Notes: generated by a model not told the origin, from the sequence alone. A stretch of 64,000 nt of DNA from Longimicrobium sp. (GCA_036387335.1 DASVTZ010000105.1:62001-126000); one strand, 5' to 3'; shown: positions 42,264 to 51,350, numbered from the stretch's first letter. A program made the numbers and translations.

Positions 42264-44761
42264 GCACTGATCCGCAGGAGTTCGAGAGCGCCCGCGGCGG
42301 CGTGCCGCTGGACGAGCCGGAGGTCGCCGAGCGTGGCACCCCGGTGATCGACCACGCCCCCTCGCACGCCGGCGAGCCGGTGGACGACGTGGACGAGGCG
42401 GAGGAGAGCGCGCCGCTGAACGTCATCGGGAGCCGGCAGCGCAAGACGGACGGGTTGGAGAAGTCCACCGGCCGCGCGCGCTACACCGACGACCTGGCGT
42501 TCCCCGGGATGCTGCACGGCAAGATCCTGCGCTCGCCGCACCCGCACGCCCGCATCGTCAGCATCGACGCGTCGCGGGCGCTGGCGCTCCCGGGCGTGCA
42601 CGCGGTGGTCACCGGCGACGAGATGCCGATCCCGTTCGGCATCATCGTGTGGACGCCGGACGAGCAGGCGCTCGCCACCGAAAAGGTGCGCTACATCGGC
42701 GACGCGGTGGCGGCGGTGGCGGCCGTGGATGAGGACACGGCCAACCGCGCGCTGGGCCTCATCCGTGTGGAGTACGAGGTGCTGGAGGCGATCCTCGATC
42801 CCTTCGAGTCCGCGCGCCGCACCGACGTGCAGATCCACGAGGCCAAGAAGGCGGGCCACAACGGCAACATCTCCAAGATCGTAAAGCTGGACTTCGGCGA
42901 GGTGGACCGCGGGCTGGCCGAGAGCGACCTGGTGATCGGGGGCGAGTACTTCTTCGAGGGGACCACGCACACCCCCATCGAGCCGCACTGCGCCATCGGG
43001 CAGTGGGAGGAGGGCGGCGCGCCGGGCGGGCGGCTGACGGTGTGGTCGTCCACGCAGGTGCCGCACTACCTGCACCGCGAGCTGGCCAAGGTGCTGGAGC
43101 TGCATCCCGCCAAGGTGCGCGTGGTGCAGCCGCACGTGGGCGGCGGCTTCGGCGGCAAGAGCGAGCCGTTCGACCTGGAGTTCTGCGTCGCCAAGCTGGC
43201 GATGAAGACGGGGCGCCCCGTCAAGATCCTGTACACTCGCGAGGAGGTGTTCCTGGCCCACCGCGGCCGGCACCCCTTCCACATGAAGTACCGGGTGGGC
43301 GCCACCGCCGATGGCAAGCTCAAGGCGGTGGACGCGAAGACGCTGCTGGACGGCGGCGCGTACTCGTCGTTCGGGCTGGTGACGACGTACTACAGCGGCC
43401 AGCTCCTGGCCGCGCCGTACGAGATCCCGGCGTACCGCTTCGACAGCACGCGCGTCTTCACCAACAAGCCGGCGTGCGGCCCCAAGCGCGGACACGGCAG
43501 CGTGCAGCCGCGCTTCGCCTTCGAAGTCACGCTCGACAAGCTGGCCGAGCGGCTGCGCATCGACCCCATCGAGCTGCGCCGCCGCAACTTCATGGGGAGC
43601 TTCCGGCGGACCGTGAACGAGCTGCGCGTGACCTCCAACGGCTTCATGGAGTGCCTGGACTCGGTGGAGGCGGCGAGCGGGTGGCGGGAGCGGCGCGGGA
43701 AGCTGGGCTTCGGGCGCGGGCTGGGGGTGGCGGGATCGTGCTACATCAGCGGCACCAACTACCCCATCTACCCCAACCGTATGCCGCAGTCCGCCGTGCA
43801 GCTCCAGGTGGACCGCTCGGGGCGCGTGGCCGTCTTCAGCGGCGCGTCGGACATCGGGCAGGGCTCCACCTCGCTGGTGGCGTACATCGTCTGCGAGGAG
43901 CTGGGCGTGCCGCTGGACCACGTGCGCGTCCTCCCCTCGGACACGGACTTCACGCCGGTCGACCTGGGAAGCTACTCCAGCCGCGTGACCTTCATGCTGG
44001 GGAACGCGTGCATCGACGCCGCGCGCAAGCTCAAGGCGCAGGTGCAGGAGGCGGTGGGCGAGGAGTGGGGCGTATCCCCCAAGCGCGTCCTCCTGGCCGG
44101 CGGCCGCGCGATGGACGCGCGCGACACGGGGCGCAACATCTCCATCGTCGAGGCGTTCAACCTGGCCGAGGCGAAGCACGGCACCCTCGGATCAGTTGGC
44201 TCCTACAACACTCCGCGCGACGTGCACGGCGAGTACCGCGGCGGCACCATCGGCGCGTCGCCGGCCTACTCCTTTACCGCGCACGTGGCGGAGGTGGAGG
44301 TGGACGTGGAGACCGGCTTCGTGGACGTGAAGTCGATCTGGATCGCGCACGACTGCGGGCGCGCGCTGAACCCCACCATCGTCGAGGGGCAGATCGAGGG
44401 CTCGGCGTACATGGGCTTCGGCGAGGCGCTGATGGAGGAGCACGTCTTCAAGGACGCGGACCATGGGCGCGCGGGGCTGCACAACGCGCCCTCGCTCCTG
44501 GACTACCGCGTCCCCACCTCGCTGGACACGCCGGAGATGACGGCGCTGATCGTGGAATCGATCGACCCGGAGGGCCCGTACGGCGCCAAGGAGGCGGGCG
44601 AGGGTCCGCTGCACTCCACCATCCCCGCCATCGCCAACGCCATCTACGACGCGGTGGGCGTGCGCATGGACTCGCTTCCCTTCTCGCCCCCCCGCGTCTG
44701 GCGCGCCCTGCAGCAGAAGGCCGCACAAGCGCACGAGCCCGAGCGCATCGCCGCAGACTGA
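42260..44761 (+). CDS. Molybdopterin-binding large subunit, xanthine dehydrogenase / 4-hydroxybenzoyl-CoA reductase family
   Basis: 833 residues. The N-terminal 55 residues are an acidic extension. Then 'RARYTDDLAFPGMLHGKILRSPHPHARI' and 'VRYIGDAVAAVAA' are the Ald_Xan_dh_C domain; 'HYLHRELAKVLELHPAKVRVVQPHVGGGFGGKSEPFDLE' and 'GAYSSFG' are the MoCo-binding domain, and 'GPYGAKEAGEGPLHS' holds the catalytic Glu781 that activates water. Several stretches resemble 4-hydroxybenzoyl-CoA reductase alpha subunits more than true xanthine dehydrogenase, but the substrate is not settled. It oxidises or reduces a (hetero)aromatic compound with the [2Fe-2S] subunit. No FAD subunit gene is in the window. 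The start overlaps the DUF559 stop by four bases (ATGA). Confidence 0.92.
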   Translation: MSTDPQEFESARGGVPLDEPEVAERGTPVIDHAPSHAGEPVDDVDEAEESAPLNVIGSRQRKTDGLEKSTGRARYTDDLAFPGMLHGKILRSPHPHARIVSIDASRALALPGVHAVVTGDEMPIPFGIIVWTPDEQALATEKVRYIGDAVAAVAAVDEDTANRALGLIRVEYEVLEAILDPFESARRTDVQIHEAKKAGHNGNISKIVKLDFGEVDRGLAESDLVIGGEYFFEGTTHTPIEPHCAIGQWEEGGAPGGRLTVWSSTQVPHYLHRELAKVLELHPAKVRVVQPHVGGGFGGKSEPFDLEFCVAKLAMKTGRPVKILYTREEVFLAHRGRHPFHMKYRVGATADGKLKAVDAKTLLDGGAYSSFGLVTTYYSGQLLAAPYEIPAYRFDSTRVFTNKPACGPKRGHGSVQPRFAFEVTLDKLAERLRIDPIELRRRNFMGSFRRTVNELRVTSNGFMECLDSVEAASGWRERRGKLGFGRGLGVAGSCYISGTNYPIYPNRMPQSAVQLQVDRSGRVAVFSGASDIGQGSTSLVAYIVCEELGVPLDHVRVLPSDTDFTPVDLGSYSSRVTFMLGNACIDAARKLKAQVQEAVGEEWGVSPKRVLLAGGRAMDARDTGRNISIVEAFNLAEAKHGTLGSVGSYNTPRDVHGEYRGGTIGASPAYSFTAHVAEVEVDVETGFVDVKSIWIAHDCGRALNPTIVEGQIEGSAYMGFGEALMEEHVFKDADHGRAGLHNAPSLLDYRVPTSLDTPEMTALIVESIDPEGPYGAKEAGEGPLHSTIPAIANAIYDAVGVRMDSLPFSPPRVWRALQQKAAQAHEPERIAAD

Positions 44762-44771
44762 GAGCGACTCG

Positions 44772-45323
44772 ATGAAGATCCTGAAGCTGCCTCGCGAAGC
44801 TACGGTTGAAGACCTTTACGAGCTCGATCAGAAGGGGGAGCTCGTCAACGGAGAGATCGTTCTGATGACGCCGACGGGATTTCTGCCGCACCGTGCGGCG
44901 CTGAACGTCACCTTCCACCTACGGGCGCTCGAGGCGGAGCGCGCCGGCTACGCCATCGGCGACGGTGCGGCGTTCGTGGTGGATCTTCCGAGCCGCAAGT
45001 CGTTCAGCCCGGATGCCGCATGGTACACCGGCGAGCCCACCGGCGGCCGATTCATGCAGGGTGCCCCCGAGTTCGCCGTGGAGGTGCGCAGCGAGGGCGA
45101 CTACGGTCTGCGCGCCGAGCGCGAGCTTATGGCGAAGCGCGCCGACTACTTCGCTGCCGGAACGCAGGTGGTGTGGGACGTGGATGTGCTGCGCGATGAG
45201 GTGATTCGCGTGTTCAGGGCGACCGAGCCGGACACGCCCGTGATCTACCATCGCGGCGAGACGGCGGAGGCGGAGCCCGCGGTACCCGGCTGGCGCTTTC
45301 TCGTCAATAATCTGTGGCTCTGA
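44772..45323 (+). CDS. Uma2 family (DUF820) restriction-endonuclease-fold protein
   Basis: 183 residues. The DUF820/Uma2 pattern is clear: 'ATVEDLYELDQKGELVNGEIVLMTPTG', 'KSFSPDAAWYTGEP' (Asp of the nuclease-like core), 'GAPEFAVEVRSEGDYG' (E-V-R as the ExK-type motif) and 'KRADYFAAGTQVVWDVDVLRDEVIRVF'. The fold is that of PD-(D/E)XK nucleases; the family is abundant in cyanobacteria and other bacteria with unknown role. It starts 11 bases after the large-subunit stop and may belong to that transcript, though a functional tie is not obvious. Confidence 0.9.
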   Translation: MKILKLPREATVEDLYELDQKGELVNGEIVLMTPTGFLPHRAALNVTFHLRALEAERAGYAIGDGAAFVVDLPSRKSFSPDAAWYTGEPTGGRFMQGAPEFAVEVRSEGDYGLRAERELMAKRADYFAAGTQVVWDVDVLRDEVIRVFRATEPDTPVIYHRGETAEAEPAVPGWRFLVNNLWL

Positions 45324-45384
45324 CGCTGGCCCGGACGTAAACACCCCCTCCCGATCGTGCCGCTTCCCACCACCCCCCAGGACC

Positions 45385-46041
45385 ATGCGAGCACTTGCAC
45401 GGGTAGCAGCGCTAGCCGCACTCTCCGCCTGCTCGGCCAATGCGCCGGAGCAGGAGGAGGCTGCGCAGGGCTCCCCGCGAGCGGCACAAAGCTCCACCCC
45501 GGTAGCGCAGGTTGCGGCGCTTCCAGGCATAGAGGACCGGGCCGGGTGGCGTGCGCTCCTTGGCTGGGGAGAGGACTGCGAGGAGCGCCGCAGCGCGACG
45601 GCGGCCGCCGAGATGGGCGCCGGACTCGAGGTGGATACGCTCGGCGAGGGGCGCTACCTCGTACAGGTGCTGTGTTACCCGGGCGCATACCAGCCCGGGA
45701 AGCTCGTCTTCGTCCAGGGGCCGGGCCGCTCGTCCGCCCCGCTGCGCCTTCCGGGCGACGGCGAGGAAATCTCCCCCGAAGACTCCATCCCGTACGTGAA
45801 CGGCATCACCGAGTTCGACCGCGCCACGAGAGAGCTGGAGGTCTTTTCGAAGTCGCGCGGAATCGGTGACTGCGGCAAGCTCGTCCGCTTCGCCTTCCCG
45901 CGCGGTGTTCCCACGGTGAAGTGGCAGCGCGGCCAGGGGTGCGGGGACGCGGACCCGCCCATCATGGAGCCGCATGAGTGGCCGCTCATCCCGCCCGGCT
46001 CGGGCGCAGCGCCGGGAGCTGGAGGTACGGCGGGTCTTTGA
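45385..46041 (+). CDS. Lipoprotein, DUF1176-like
   Basis: 218 residues. 'MRALARVAALAALSACSAN' is a lipoprotein signal with Cys16. The mature part has 'YLVQVLCYPGAYQPGKLVFVQ' and 'GITEFDRATRELEVFSKSRGIGDCGKLVRFAF', which follow the order of motifs in DUF1176 proteins (strand ending in a Cys, 'SKGRGxGDCG', a strand before the C-terminal loop). That family has no known function. Cys pairs are likely disulfides. The tail is Gly/Pro-rich. The LON-substrate-binding gene starts 58 bases downstream on the same strand. Confidence 0.75.
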   Translation: MRALARVAALAALSACSANAPEQEEAAQGSPRAAQSSTPVAQVAALPGIEDRAGWRALLGWGEDCEERRSATAAAEMGAGLEVDTLGEGRYLVQVLCYPGAYQPGKLVFVQGPGRSSAPLRLPGDGEEISPEDSIPYVNGITEFDRATRELEVFSKSRGIGDCGKLVRFAFPRGVPTVKWQRGQGCGDADPPIMEPHEWPLIPPGSGAAPGAGGTAGL

Positions 46042-46099
46042 GGATGCGGGGGCATTCCGCGCGGAGTGCAGCACGACTTACGAGCGACCTGGAGCCTTC

Positions 46100-46702
46100 A
46101 TGCGCCGCCTTCCGCTCTTTCCGCTGCCGGTGGTGCTCTTTCCAGGCGGGCCGATGCCGCTGCACATCTTTGAGCCGCGGTACAGGCAGATGATGGCGCA
46201 CTGCGTGGAGGGCGACCGCACGTTCGGGCTGGTGTACCACGATCCGGACCGCGCGGGGCCGTACGTCGTGGAGCCCGGCCACGTGGGATGCACGGCAAAG
46301 ATCCTCAACTACCAGCCGCTCCCCGATGGGCGCTCGCTGGTGCTCGTTCGCGGCGGAGAGCGGTTCGAGGTGGAGGACGGCATCGAGTCGCCCAACCTGT
46401 ACTGGGAGTGCGTCGCCGTGCCGTACGCGGACGAGGACGCGGCGGAGTTCGGGCTGATGGAGCACCGGCGCCGCTCCATCGAGCTCTTTTACGATGTGCT
46501 GGACCAGGTCGTCCGCCATCCGCGGCCCTTCCCGGAGATCGATGCGGAGGAGGAGACGGCGTTCCAGCTTGCGCAGGCGATCCGCGTGGATCCCGCGTGG
46601 CAGCAGCGCCTCTTGGAGCTCCGCTCCGAGCGCGAGCGGCTGGACCATCTCGATCACCTTCTTCGCTCCGTGCTCGAGGCCGGCCCAGATGACGAGGATT
46701 GA
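46100..46702 (+). CDS. LON-substrate-binding-domain protein
   Basis: 200 residues from ATG 46100, with GGAG five bases before. 'LPLFPLPVVLFPGGPMPLHIFEPRYRQMMAHCV' is the hallmark start of the LON N-terminal (substrate-binding) domain, followed by 'RTFGLVYHDPD', 'VGCTAKILNYQPLPDGRSLVLVRGGERFEVED' and a C-terminal helical part. No ATPase or protease domain is attached, so it is a stand-alone domain whose partners are unknown. The start at 45974, which would add a stretch overlapping the lipoprotein gene, is rejected because the domain begins exactly at the chosen Met. Confidence 0.92.
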   Translation: MRRLPLFPLPVVLFPGGPMPLHIFEPRYRQMMAHCVEGDRTFGLVYHDPDRAGPYVVEPGHVGCTAKILNYQPLPDGRSLVLVRGGERFEVEDGIESPNLYWECVAVPYADEDAAEFGLMEHRRRSIELFYDVLDQVVRHPRPFPEIDAEEETAFQLAQAIRVDPAWQQRLLELRSERERLDHLDHLLRSVLEAGPDDED

Positions 46703-46728
46703 TGCAATGCCGGCATCCTTTGGCCTCA

Positions 46729-46886
46729 CGCGGAGACGCGGAGACGCAGAGAAGAGCGACGGCCTCACACAGAGAACACAGAGGGAACTGAAAGCCACAG
46801 AGAAAAACTTTGCTGTTCTTTCTCTGTGCCTCTGTGTCTCTGTGTGGGCCTGCTTTTCTTCGCGTCTCCGCGCCTCCGCGTGAGAT
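46729..46886. repeat. Large nested palindrome, family A (complete form)
   Basis: Outer arms 'CTCACGCGGAGACGCGGAGA' and '...CGCCTCCGCGTGAG', middle arms 'CTCACACAGAGAACACAGAG' and 'CTCTGTGTCTCTGTGTGGG', and an inner 'AGCCACAGAGAAAAAC...GTTCTTTCTCTGTG'. The nesting of GC-type arms outside CACAGAG-type arms shows that the simpler elements elsewhere are parts of one larger unit. It lies between the LON-domain gene and the DUF1460 gene (both plus). Confidence 0.85.
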
Positions 46887-46919
46887 GCAGTTTACACCCT
46901 TTCCCCCGCGCAGAACCCA

Positions 46920-47831
46920 ATGATCGACTCGCATGACTCGATAGGCCGCCGCGAGATGCTGCGGCGCGCGATGTTGGCGGCGGGGGCGCTGGTGGCCCAC
47001 CCGCTGTTCGGCTCCGCGACGACGCCCGCGGACGACCGCGCGCGGCTGGCGAGCTGGGTGCGCACCCTGCGCGCGGAGCGGCTCACGACGTCGCGCGTGC
47101 CGCTGGGGCGCGCCGTGGCCCGCGTGGGCGAGCTGTCGCTCGGGTCGCCGTACGTGGCCGGGATGCTGGACGCGTACGCCAAGGAGGGCGGAGACCCGCG
47201 CAGCGAGCCCCTCACGCTGGACCTGTCGCGCTTCGACTGCGTGCTGCTGGTGGAAGGGTGCCTGGCGGTGGCGCGTGCGGCGCAGGGGCAGGGGCGGTGG
47301 AGCGACTTCGCCCGCGAGGTGGAGCGGATGCGCTACCGCGGCGGCGTGAGGAACGGGTACGCCAGCCGCCTGCACTACTTCAGCGAGTGGATACAGGACA
47401 ACGCCCGCCGCGGCCTGCTGCGCGACCTGGGCGCGGAGCTGGGCGGCTCCCGCGACGAGCGCCCGCTGCGCTTCATGACGGAGCACCGCTCCAGCTACCC
47501 CGCCCTGCGCGACGACGCCACCTTTCAGGCCATCGCCGAGCGCGAGCGCGCGCTGGACTCCATGCGCCGCACCGTGATCCCCACCGACCGGATCGCGGCG
47601 GTGCAGAACCGCATCCAGACGGGCGACGTGCTCGCCTTCGCCACGCGCATCGCCGGGCTGGACGCGACGCACACGGGGTTCGCGTACCGCGATCGCGCGG
47701 GGGTGATGCGCGTGCTGCACGCCCCGCTCTCCGGCGGCGCGGTGGAGGTGAGCCGCCGGACTTTGCCGGAGTACGTGGCCGCCATCCGCAACGCCACCGG
47801 GATCATGGTGGCGAGGCCGCTGCGGGGGTAG
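46920..47831 (+). CDS. DUF1460 family N-acetylmuramoyl-L-alanine amidase-like protein
   Basis: 303 residues. The first 35 residues, 'SIGRREMLRRAMLAAGALVAHPLFGSATT', look like a Tat-type signal (RREMLRR). The NlpC/P60-like core of DUF1460 follows: 'LTLDLSRFDCVLLVEGCLAV' with the nucleophile Cys of the FDCxTLxE motif, 'DVLAFATRIAGLDATHTGFAYRD' with the catalytic His, and the closing 'EVSRRTLPEYVAAIRNATGIMVARP'. Members cleave peptidoglycan amide bonds in the periplasm. There is no strong ribosome site before the ATG, and the family A palindrome ends 34 bases upstream. Confidence 0.88.
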   Translation: MIDSHDSIGRREMLRRAMLAAGALVAHPLFGSATTPADDRARLASWVRTLRAERLTTSRVPLGRAVARVGELSLGSPYVAGMLDAYAKEGGDPRSEPLTLDLSRFDCVLLVEGCLAVARAAQGQGRWSDFAREVERMRYRGGVRNGYASRLHYFSEWIQDNARRGLLRDLGAELGGSRDERPLRFMTEHRSSYPALRDDATFQAIAERERALDSMRRTVIPTDRIAAVQNRIQTGDVLAFATRIAGLDATHTGFAYRDRAGVMRVLHAPLSGGAVEVSRRTLPEYVAAIRNATGIMVARPLRG

Positions 47832-47894
47832 GGGCGGTCTTTGTGAGGACGGGCAGGGTTCGATTGCGCGGAGGACGGGTTCGACGATGCGGAG

Positions 47895-48012
47895 GGCACG
47901 GGCAGCCACGTGGGGCTGCCCCTACAGGGCTTTGGTGCGGAAGGGCGAGGATCGGGGTGGGGGAGAGGGCGGGCGTGATGAATCACGCCCCTACGAGGGT
48001 GTCGTAGGGGCG
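47895..48012. repeat. Pair of palindromes, GGGGCAGCC and GGGGCGTGA types
   Basis: 'CACGGGCAGCCACGTGGGGCTGCCCCTACAG' (47898-47928) folds on GGGCAGCC/GGCTGCCC; 'GGGCGTGATGAATCACGCCC' (about 47970-47989) is a near-perfect palindrome, followed by 'CTACGAGGGTGTCGTAG'. They lie in the 197-base gap between convergent genes and could end both. A sister of the first type is near 59503. Confidence 0.75.
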
Positions 48013-48028
48013 TGAGGTGGAGCGGGGG

Positions 48029-48595
48029 TCAGCGGGTGCGGACGGTGAGGCCGACGGTGGTGGCGCCGTCGGGGTCGACGCTGACGCGGGCGGCGGCGGG
48101 GGGCTGGAACTCCTGCCACTCCTCCCGCGCCAGCGCCCATCCCAGCGCCCCGCCGATGGCGCCCCCCAGCACCGCCCCGCTCGCCGCGGCGACGGCCGTG
48201 GTGCCGGGGATCTCCCAGCGGTCGCCCGATACGGATGTGGCCAGGAGGGGGCCGCTCACCAGCCCCGCGGCGCCCAGCGAGATGGCCCCCATGCGCGCGC
48301 CGCGCCACGCGGTGTGCTGGCGGCGCACACCCAGGCTCCGCGCCAGCCCGCGCACGTCGGCGAAGGGGATCGTGCGCTCCACCCCGGTGCCCCGCTGGCG
48401 AACCGTGAGGCCCTGCCACTCGTAGGCGGTCAGCACCCCCGTGAAGGGGCCCTCCCCCTGGTCCGGCGTGATTACGCGCACGGTGTCGCCCACTACCAGC
48501 GCGCGGACGCGGCTGTGCTGCGCGTGGGCCGCGCCCGGCACGGCGGCCAGGAGGAGAAGGACTGCAAGAAAGCGGTTCGAGATCGTCTTCGTCAT
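48029..48595 (-). CDS. Exported protein with glycine-rich membrane-like segment
   Basis: 188 residues from ATG 48595, with a signal peptide ('FLAVLLLLAAVPGAAHAQ', 9-26). The N-terminal half ('VRALVVGDTVRVITPDQGEGPFTGVLTAYEWQGLTVR') is a small beta-barrel-like domain with a repeating V-x-V pattern. The C-terminal half has 'GARMGAISLGAAGLVSGPLLA' and 'TTAVAAASGAVLGGAIGGALGWAL', glycine-rich helices typical of outer-membrane-associated or 'glycine-zipper' proteins. No family is assigned. It converges with the DUF1460 gene. Confidence 0.7.
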   Translation of the reverse strand: MTKTISNRFLAVLLLLAAVPGAAHAQHSRVRALVVGDTVRVITPDQGEGPFTGVLTAYEWQGLTVRQRGTGVERTIPFADVRGLARSLGVRRQHTAWRGARMGAISLGAAGLVSGPLLATSVSGDRWEIPGTTAVAAASGAVLGGAIGGALGWALAREEWQEFQPPAAARVSVDPDGATTVGLTVRTR

Positions 48596-49005
48596 CGGGA
48601 GAGCGGCGGGTTGAGCGGCGTGCGAGCCCGTATGGTGGCGCACGAAACGAGCCCGGGCAAGGGCAACGGACTCGCCACGTGCTTCCGCGGCGGGTCCGGA
48701 GCTCCGCTCCCGATCCGACATTCGCCGTCGGGAGGTCCCTTGCTTCACGCTTGACACAATCTCATCGCGCCTTTATTGTCTCAATCAGACATACCGAAAC
48801 CTGAAGCGGGGCACATCGCCTCGTCCGGCACAGCGGCCGGGCGGGGCCTTTTTGCGTCGTGCAGGCGGACGGAACAGAGACGGGCCGCCTCCAGGCCCCC
48901 CGGCAGAGCGATCCGGGACCGGATGCAGACCCGCCGCGGCGAATGCCCGCGGCGGGTACGGAAACCGTCCGCCACTCGCGCGGCGGACCCGGCCCGGAGG
49001 CGAGC
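48596..49005. other. Leader region of the haloperoxidase-family gene
   Basis: 410 bases, divergent between an exported-protein gene and the haloperoxidase gene. AT-rich 'ACAATCTCATCGCGCCTTTATTGTCTC' around 48754-48780 is the only AT-rich patch and may hold promoters. 'GGCCGGGCGGGGCCTTTTTG' (48837-48856) could be a weak attenuator-type hairpin followed by a T-run, 150 bases before the start. Open frames here are low-complexity and rejected. Confidence 0.5.
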
Positions 49006-51288
49006 ATGGCAAAGGCGCACACGCTGGTGGAGGACTTCAACGACAACGCCGTGGACAACACGCGGTGGTGGGTGTTCGGCGACGCAAGGGAGGTGAACCG
49101 CAGGCTGGAGCTCTGGATCCCCAGCAGCAAGGCGGACAGCTACGCGGGCTACACCGCCAAAGACGCGTACGACCTCACCGCCTCGCGCATCTGGGTGGAG
49201 CTGGTGCGGGCGCCGCGCACGGGGCAGGCGCAGCTGCGGGCGTACGTCAGCGAGGGAAACGAGCTCGCCATCGGGCTTGTCAACGGGCTCCTGCGCTGCG
49301 AGCAGCAGACCGGGGGCGCGTACCTGGTCTTCCTCACGGTGCCGTACGACTTCCAGGCGCACCGCTGGCTCCAGATCCGCGAGCAGCACGGCACCGTGTT
49401 CTGGGAGGTCTCGCGCGACGGGTGGGAGTGGACGACGCTGTTCAGCAACGCTGCCCCGTTTTCACTCACCGCCATCAAGCCGGGGCTGTTCAGCGGCACG
49501 TACCAGGCGGCGCCCGCGCCGGGGCTGGTGGTCTTCGACAACCTGAACGTGCGGGAGACGAGCCTCTCGCGCCGCGTGGACCAGCGCCGCCTCTCCGCGC
49601 GCGACGTCCGGCAGCAGGCGGCGGAGCTGGCGGCGCGCCGACCCCACGAAGAGCACTTCAACAACAACGACGAGGTCGACTACCCCGCCACGCCGCTGGT
49701 GGGGAACTACTCCAAGAGCCTCAAGCACGACTCGCTCGGCGATCCGGTGGGCTATTCGTACGCGTCGCTGCTGCGCGCGCTGCAGAGCCAGGATCCCGGC
49801 GACTTCGAAGAGATCGTGCTGGCCTCTTCCGACGCGCTCAAGCTGACCAACCCGCAGTCGGGGCTGGCGTTCGACGTGGAGGGGCCGGATGCGCAGGAGC
49901 TGACCATGGCGCCCGCGCCGCGCTTCGACAGCGAGCAGGCGGCGCACGAGGCGGCGGAGCTGTACTGGATGGCGGCGGCGCGCGACGTCCACTTCGCCTC
50001 GTACGGCAGCAACTCCACCATCACCGCCGCCATCGCGTCGATGAACGGTGAATTCCCCTGGTTCGGAGGCACCACGCCCGTGACGGCGCAGAACGTCTTC
50101 CGTGGGATCTACCCCGGCGAGCAGACGGGGCCGTACGTCAGCCAGTTCCTGCTCAAGGGCAACACCGACCCGCGCAAGCCGGCCGGGTTCGGGCGCGATG
50201 CCACGGACGGCTTCATCTCCTACGGTGCCCGCGTCATCGACCAGCGCCTGGTTCCCGCGCTCGCAGGCAAGAACTGGATGGGAGGGTTCCCCGTCTGGCT
50301 GGACGTGCAGAACGGGATGGACCGGCGCGGCATGGACCTGTTCGAGAGCACCCGCGTCTTTATCCGCAACCTGCGCGACGGCGCCACCTTCGTGCACTTC
50401 GACCAGGTGCTCGACGCCTACTACAACACGGCGTGGATCCTCATGTCCGAGCCCATGGGCAACCAGCTCAGCTTCCAGTCCGGCGTCACCAGGCGGCCGC
50501 AGATCGACGTGGAGTTCGCCAAGAACGCGGGCAACCCGTACGACCCGCCGGGCATGCTGATGGACGCGCGCAAGCAGGCGGGGTTCGGCACATTCGGGCC
50601 CATCCACCTGCTGCAGGTGCTGGGTGAGGTGCTGGGCCGCGCGCTGCGGGCGGTGTGGTGGCAGAAGTGGGGGGTGCACCGCCGGCTGCGGCCCGAGGAG
50701 TACGGCGGGCGCGTGCACAACCAGATGGTGTTCAACCAGAGCTCGGGTACGCAGGGGCGAGCCTACCCTCTCCACACGAGCATCATCAACTCGCTGCAGG
50801 GTGGCGGTCTGGCTCCGTACTACGGCCAGCCGGGGGAGTTCTCCCCCTCCTCGTACCTGCTGCCCCAGGCGTACTCCGAGGGCTCGCCCACGCACCCGGC
50901 GTACGGCGCGGGGCACGCCACCGGCTCGGGAGCGCTCGCGACGATGCTCAAGGCGTTCTTCGACGAGACGGCCCCCATCGAGAACCCGCTCGTGGCCAGC
51001 ACCGACGGCCTGTCGCTGGTGCCGTACACGGGCGCCGACGCGGGGCAGATGACGTTGGGCGGCGAGATGAACAAGCTGGCGGGGAACATCGCCATCTTCC
51101 GCAACGCGGCGGGGGTGCACTGGCGCAGCGACTACACGGAGTCGCTCCCCTTCGGCGAGGCCATCGCCATCCGCATGCTCCAGGAGATGTCGCTGGGCTT
51201 CAACGAGGACGACGCCTACTTCCAGCTCACCCGGTTCGACGGCCAGACCATCCGCATCTTCGACGGCAAGGTGGTGGCGCTGGTGTAA
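49006..51288 (+). CDS. Vanadium-dependent haloperoxidase-family protein with extra N-terminal beta domain
   Basis: 760 residues from ATG 49006, with a GGAGG run ending a few bases upstream. Residues 1-190 are beta-rich ('TLVEDFNDNAVDNTRWWVFGDAREVN', 'ELVRAPRTGQAQLRAYVS'), similar to concanavalin-like or LamG folds. Residues 250-760 form the haloperoxidase/PAP2 helical domain. Vanadate-binding motifs are 'WQKWGVHRRLRPEEYGG' (Lys and Arg), 'PTHPAYGAGHATGSGA' with the acid-base His637, and 'GVHWRSDYTE' with His705, the residue that binds vanadate. It may oxidise halides with peroxide or act as an acid phosphatase; no signal peptide is visible. Family is certain, activity is not. Confidence 0.88.
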   Translation: MAKAHTLVEDFNDNAVDNTRWWVFGDAREVNRRLELWIPSSKADSYAGYTAKDAYDLTASRIWVELVRAPRTGQAQLRAYVSEGNELAIGLVNGLLRCEQQTGGAYLVFLTVPYDFQAHRWLQIREQHGTVFWEVSRDGWEWTTLFSNAAPFSLTAIKPGLFSGTYQAAPAPGLVVFDNLNVRETSLSRRVDQRRLSARDVRQQAAELAARRPHEEHFNNNDEVDYPATPLVGNYSKSLKHDSLGDPVGYSYASLLRALQSQDPGDFEEIVLASSDALKLTNPQSGLAFDVEGPDAQELTMAPAPRFDSEQAAHEAAELYWMAAARDVHFASYGSNSTITAAIASMNGEFPWFGGTTPVTAQNVFRGIYPGEQTGPYVSQFLLKGNTDPRKPAGFGRDATDGFISYGARVIDQRLVPALAGKNWMGGFPVWLDVQNGMDRRGMDLFESTRVFIRNLRDGATFVHFDQVLDAYYNTAWILMSEPMGNQLSFQSGVTRRPQIDVEFAKNAGNPYDPPGMLMDARKQAGFGTFGPIHLLQVLGEVLGRALRAVWWQKWGVHRRLRPEEYGGRVHNQMVFNQSSGTQGRAYPLHTSIINSLQGGGLAPYYGQPGEFSPSSYLLPQAYSEGSPTHPAYGAGHATGSGALATMLKAFFDETAPIENPLVASTDGLSLVPYTGADAGQMTLGGEMNKLAGNIAIFRNAAGVHWRSDYTESLPFGEAIAIRMLQEMSLGFNEDDAYFQLTRFDGQTIRIFDGKVVALV

Positions 51289-51317
51289 GGGAAGCGGACG
51301 TCGCGCAGGCGCCTGGC

Positions 51318-51350
51318 AAAGACGGCCCCGCCAGTTGGCGGGGCCGTTTC
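51318..51350. terminator. Bidirectional terminator
   Basis: ACGGCCCCGCC-AGTT-GGCGGGGCCGT (51322-51347) with TTTC after on the plus strand and AAAG before. It can end both the haloperoxidase gene and the two-gene unit on the minus strand. Confidence 0.9.
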
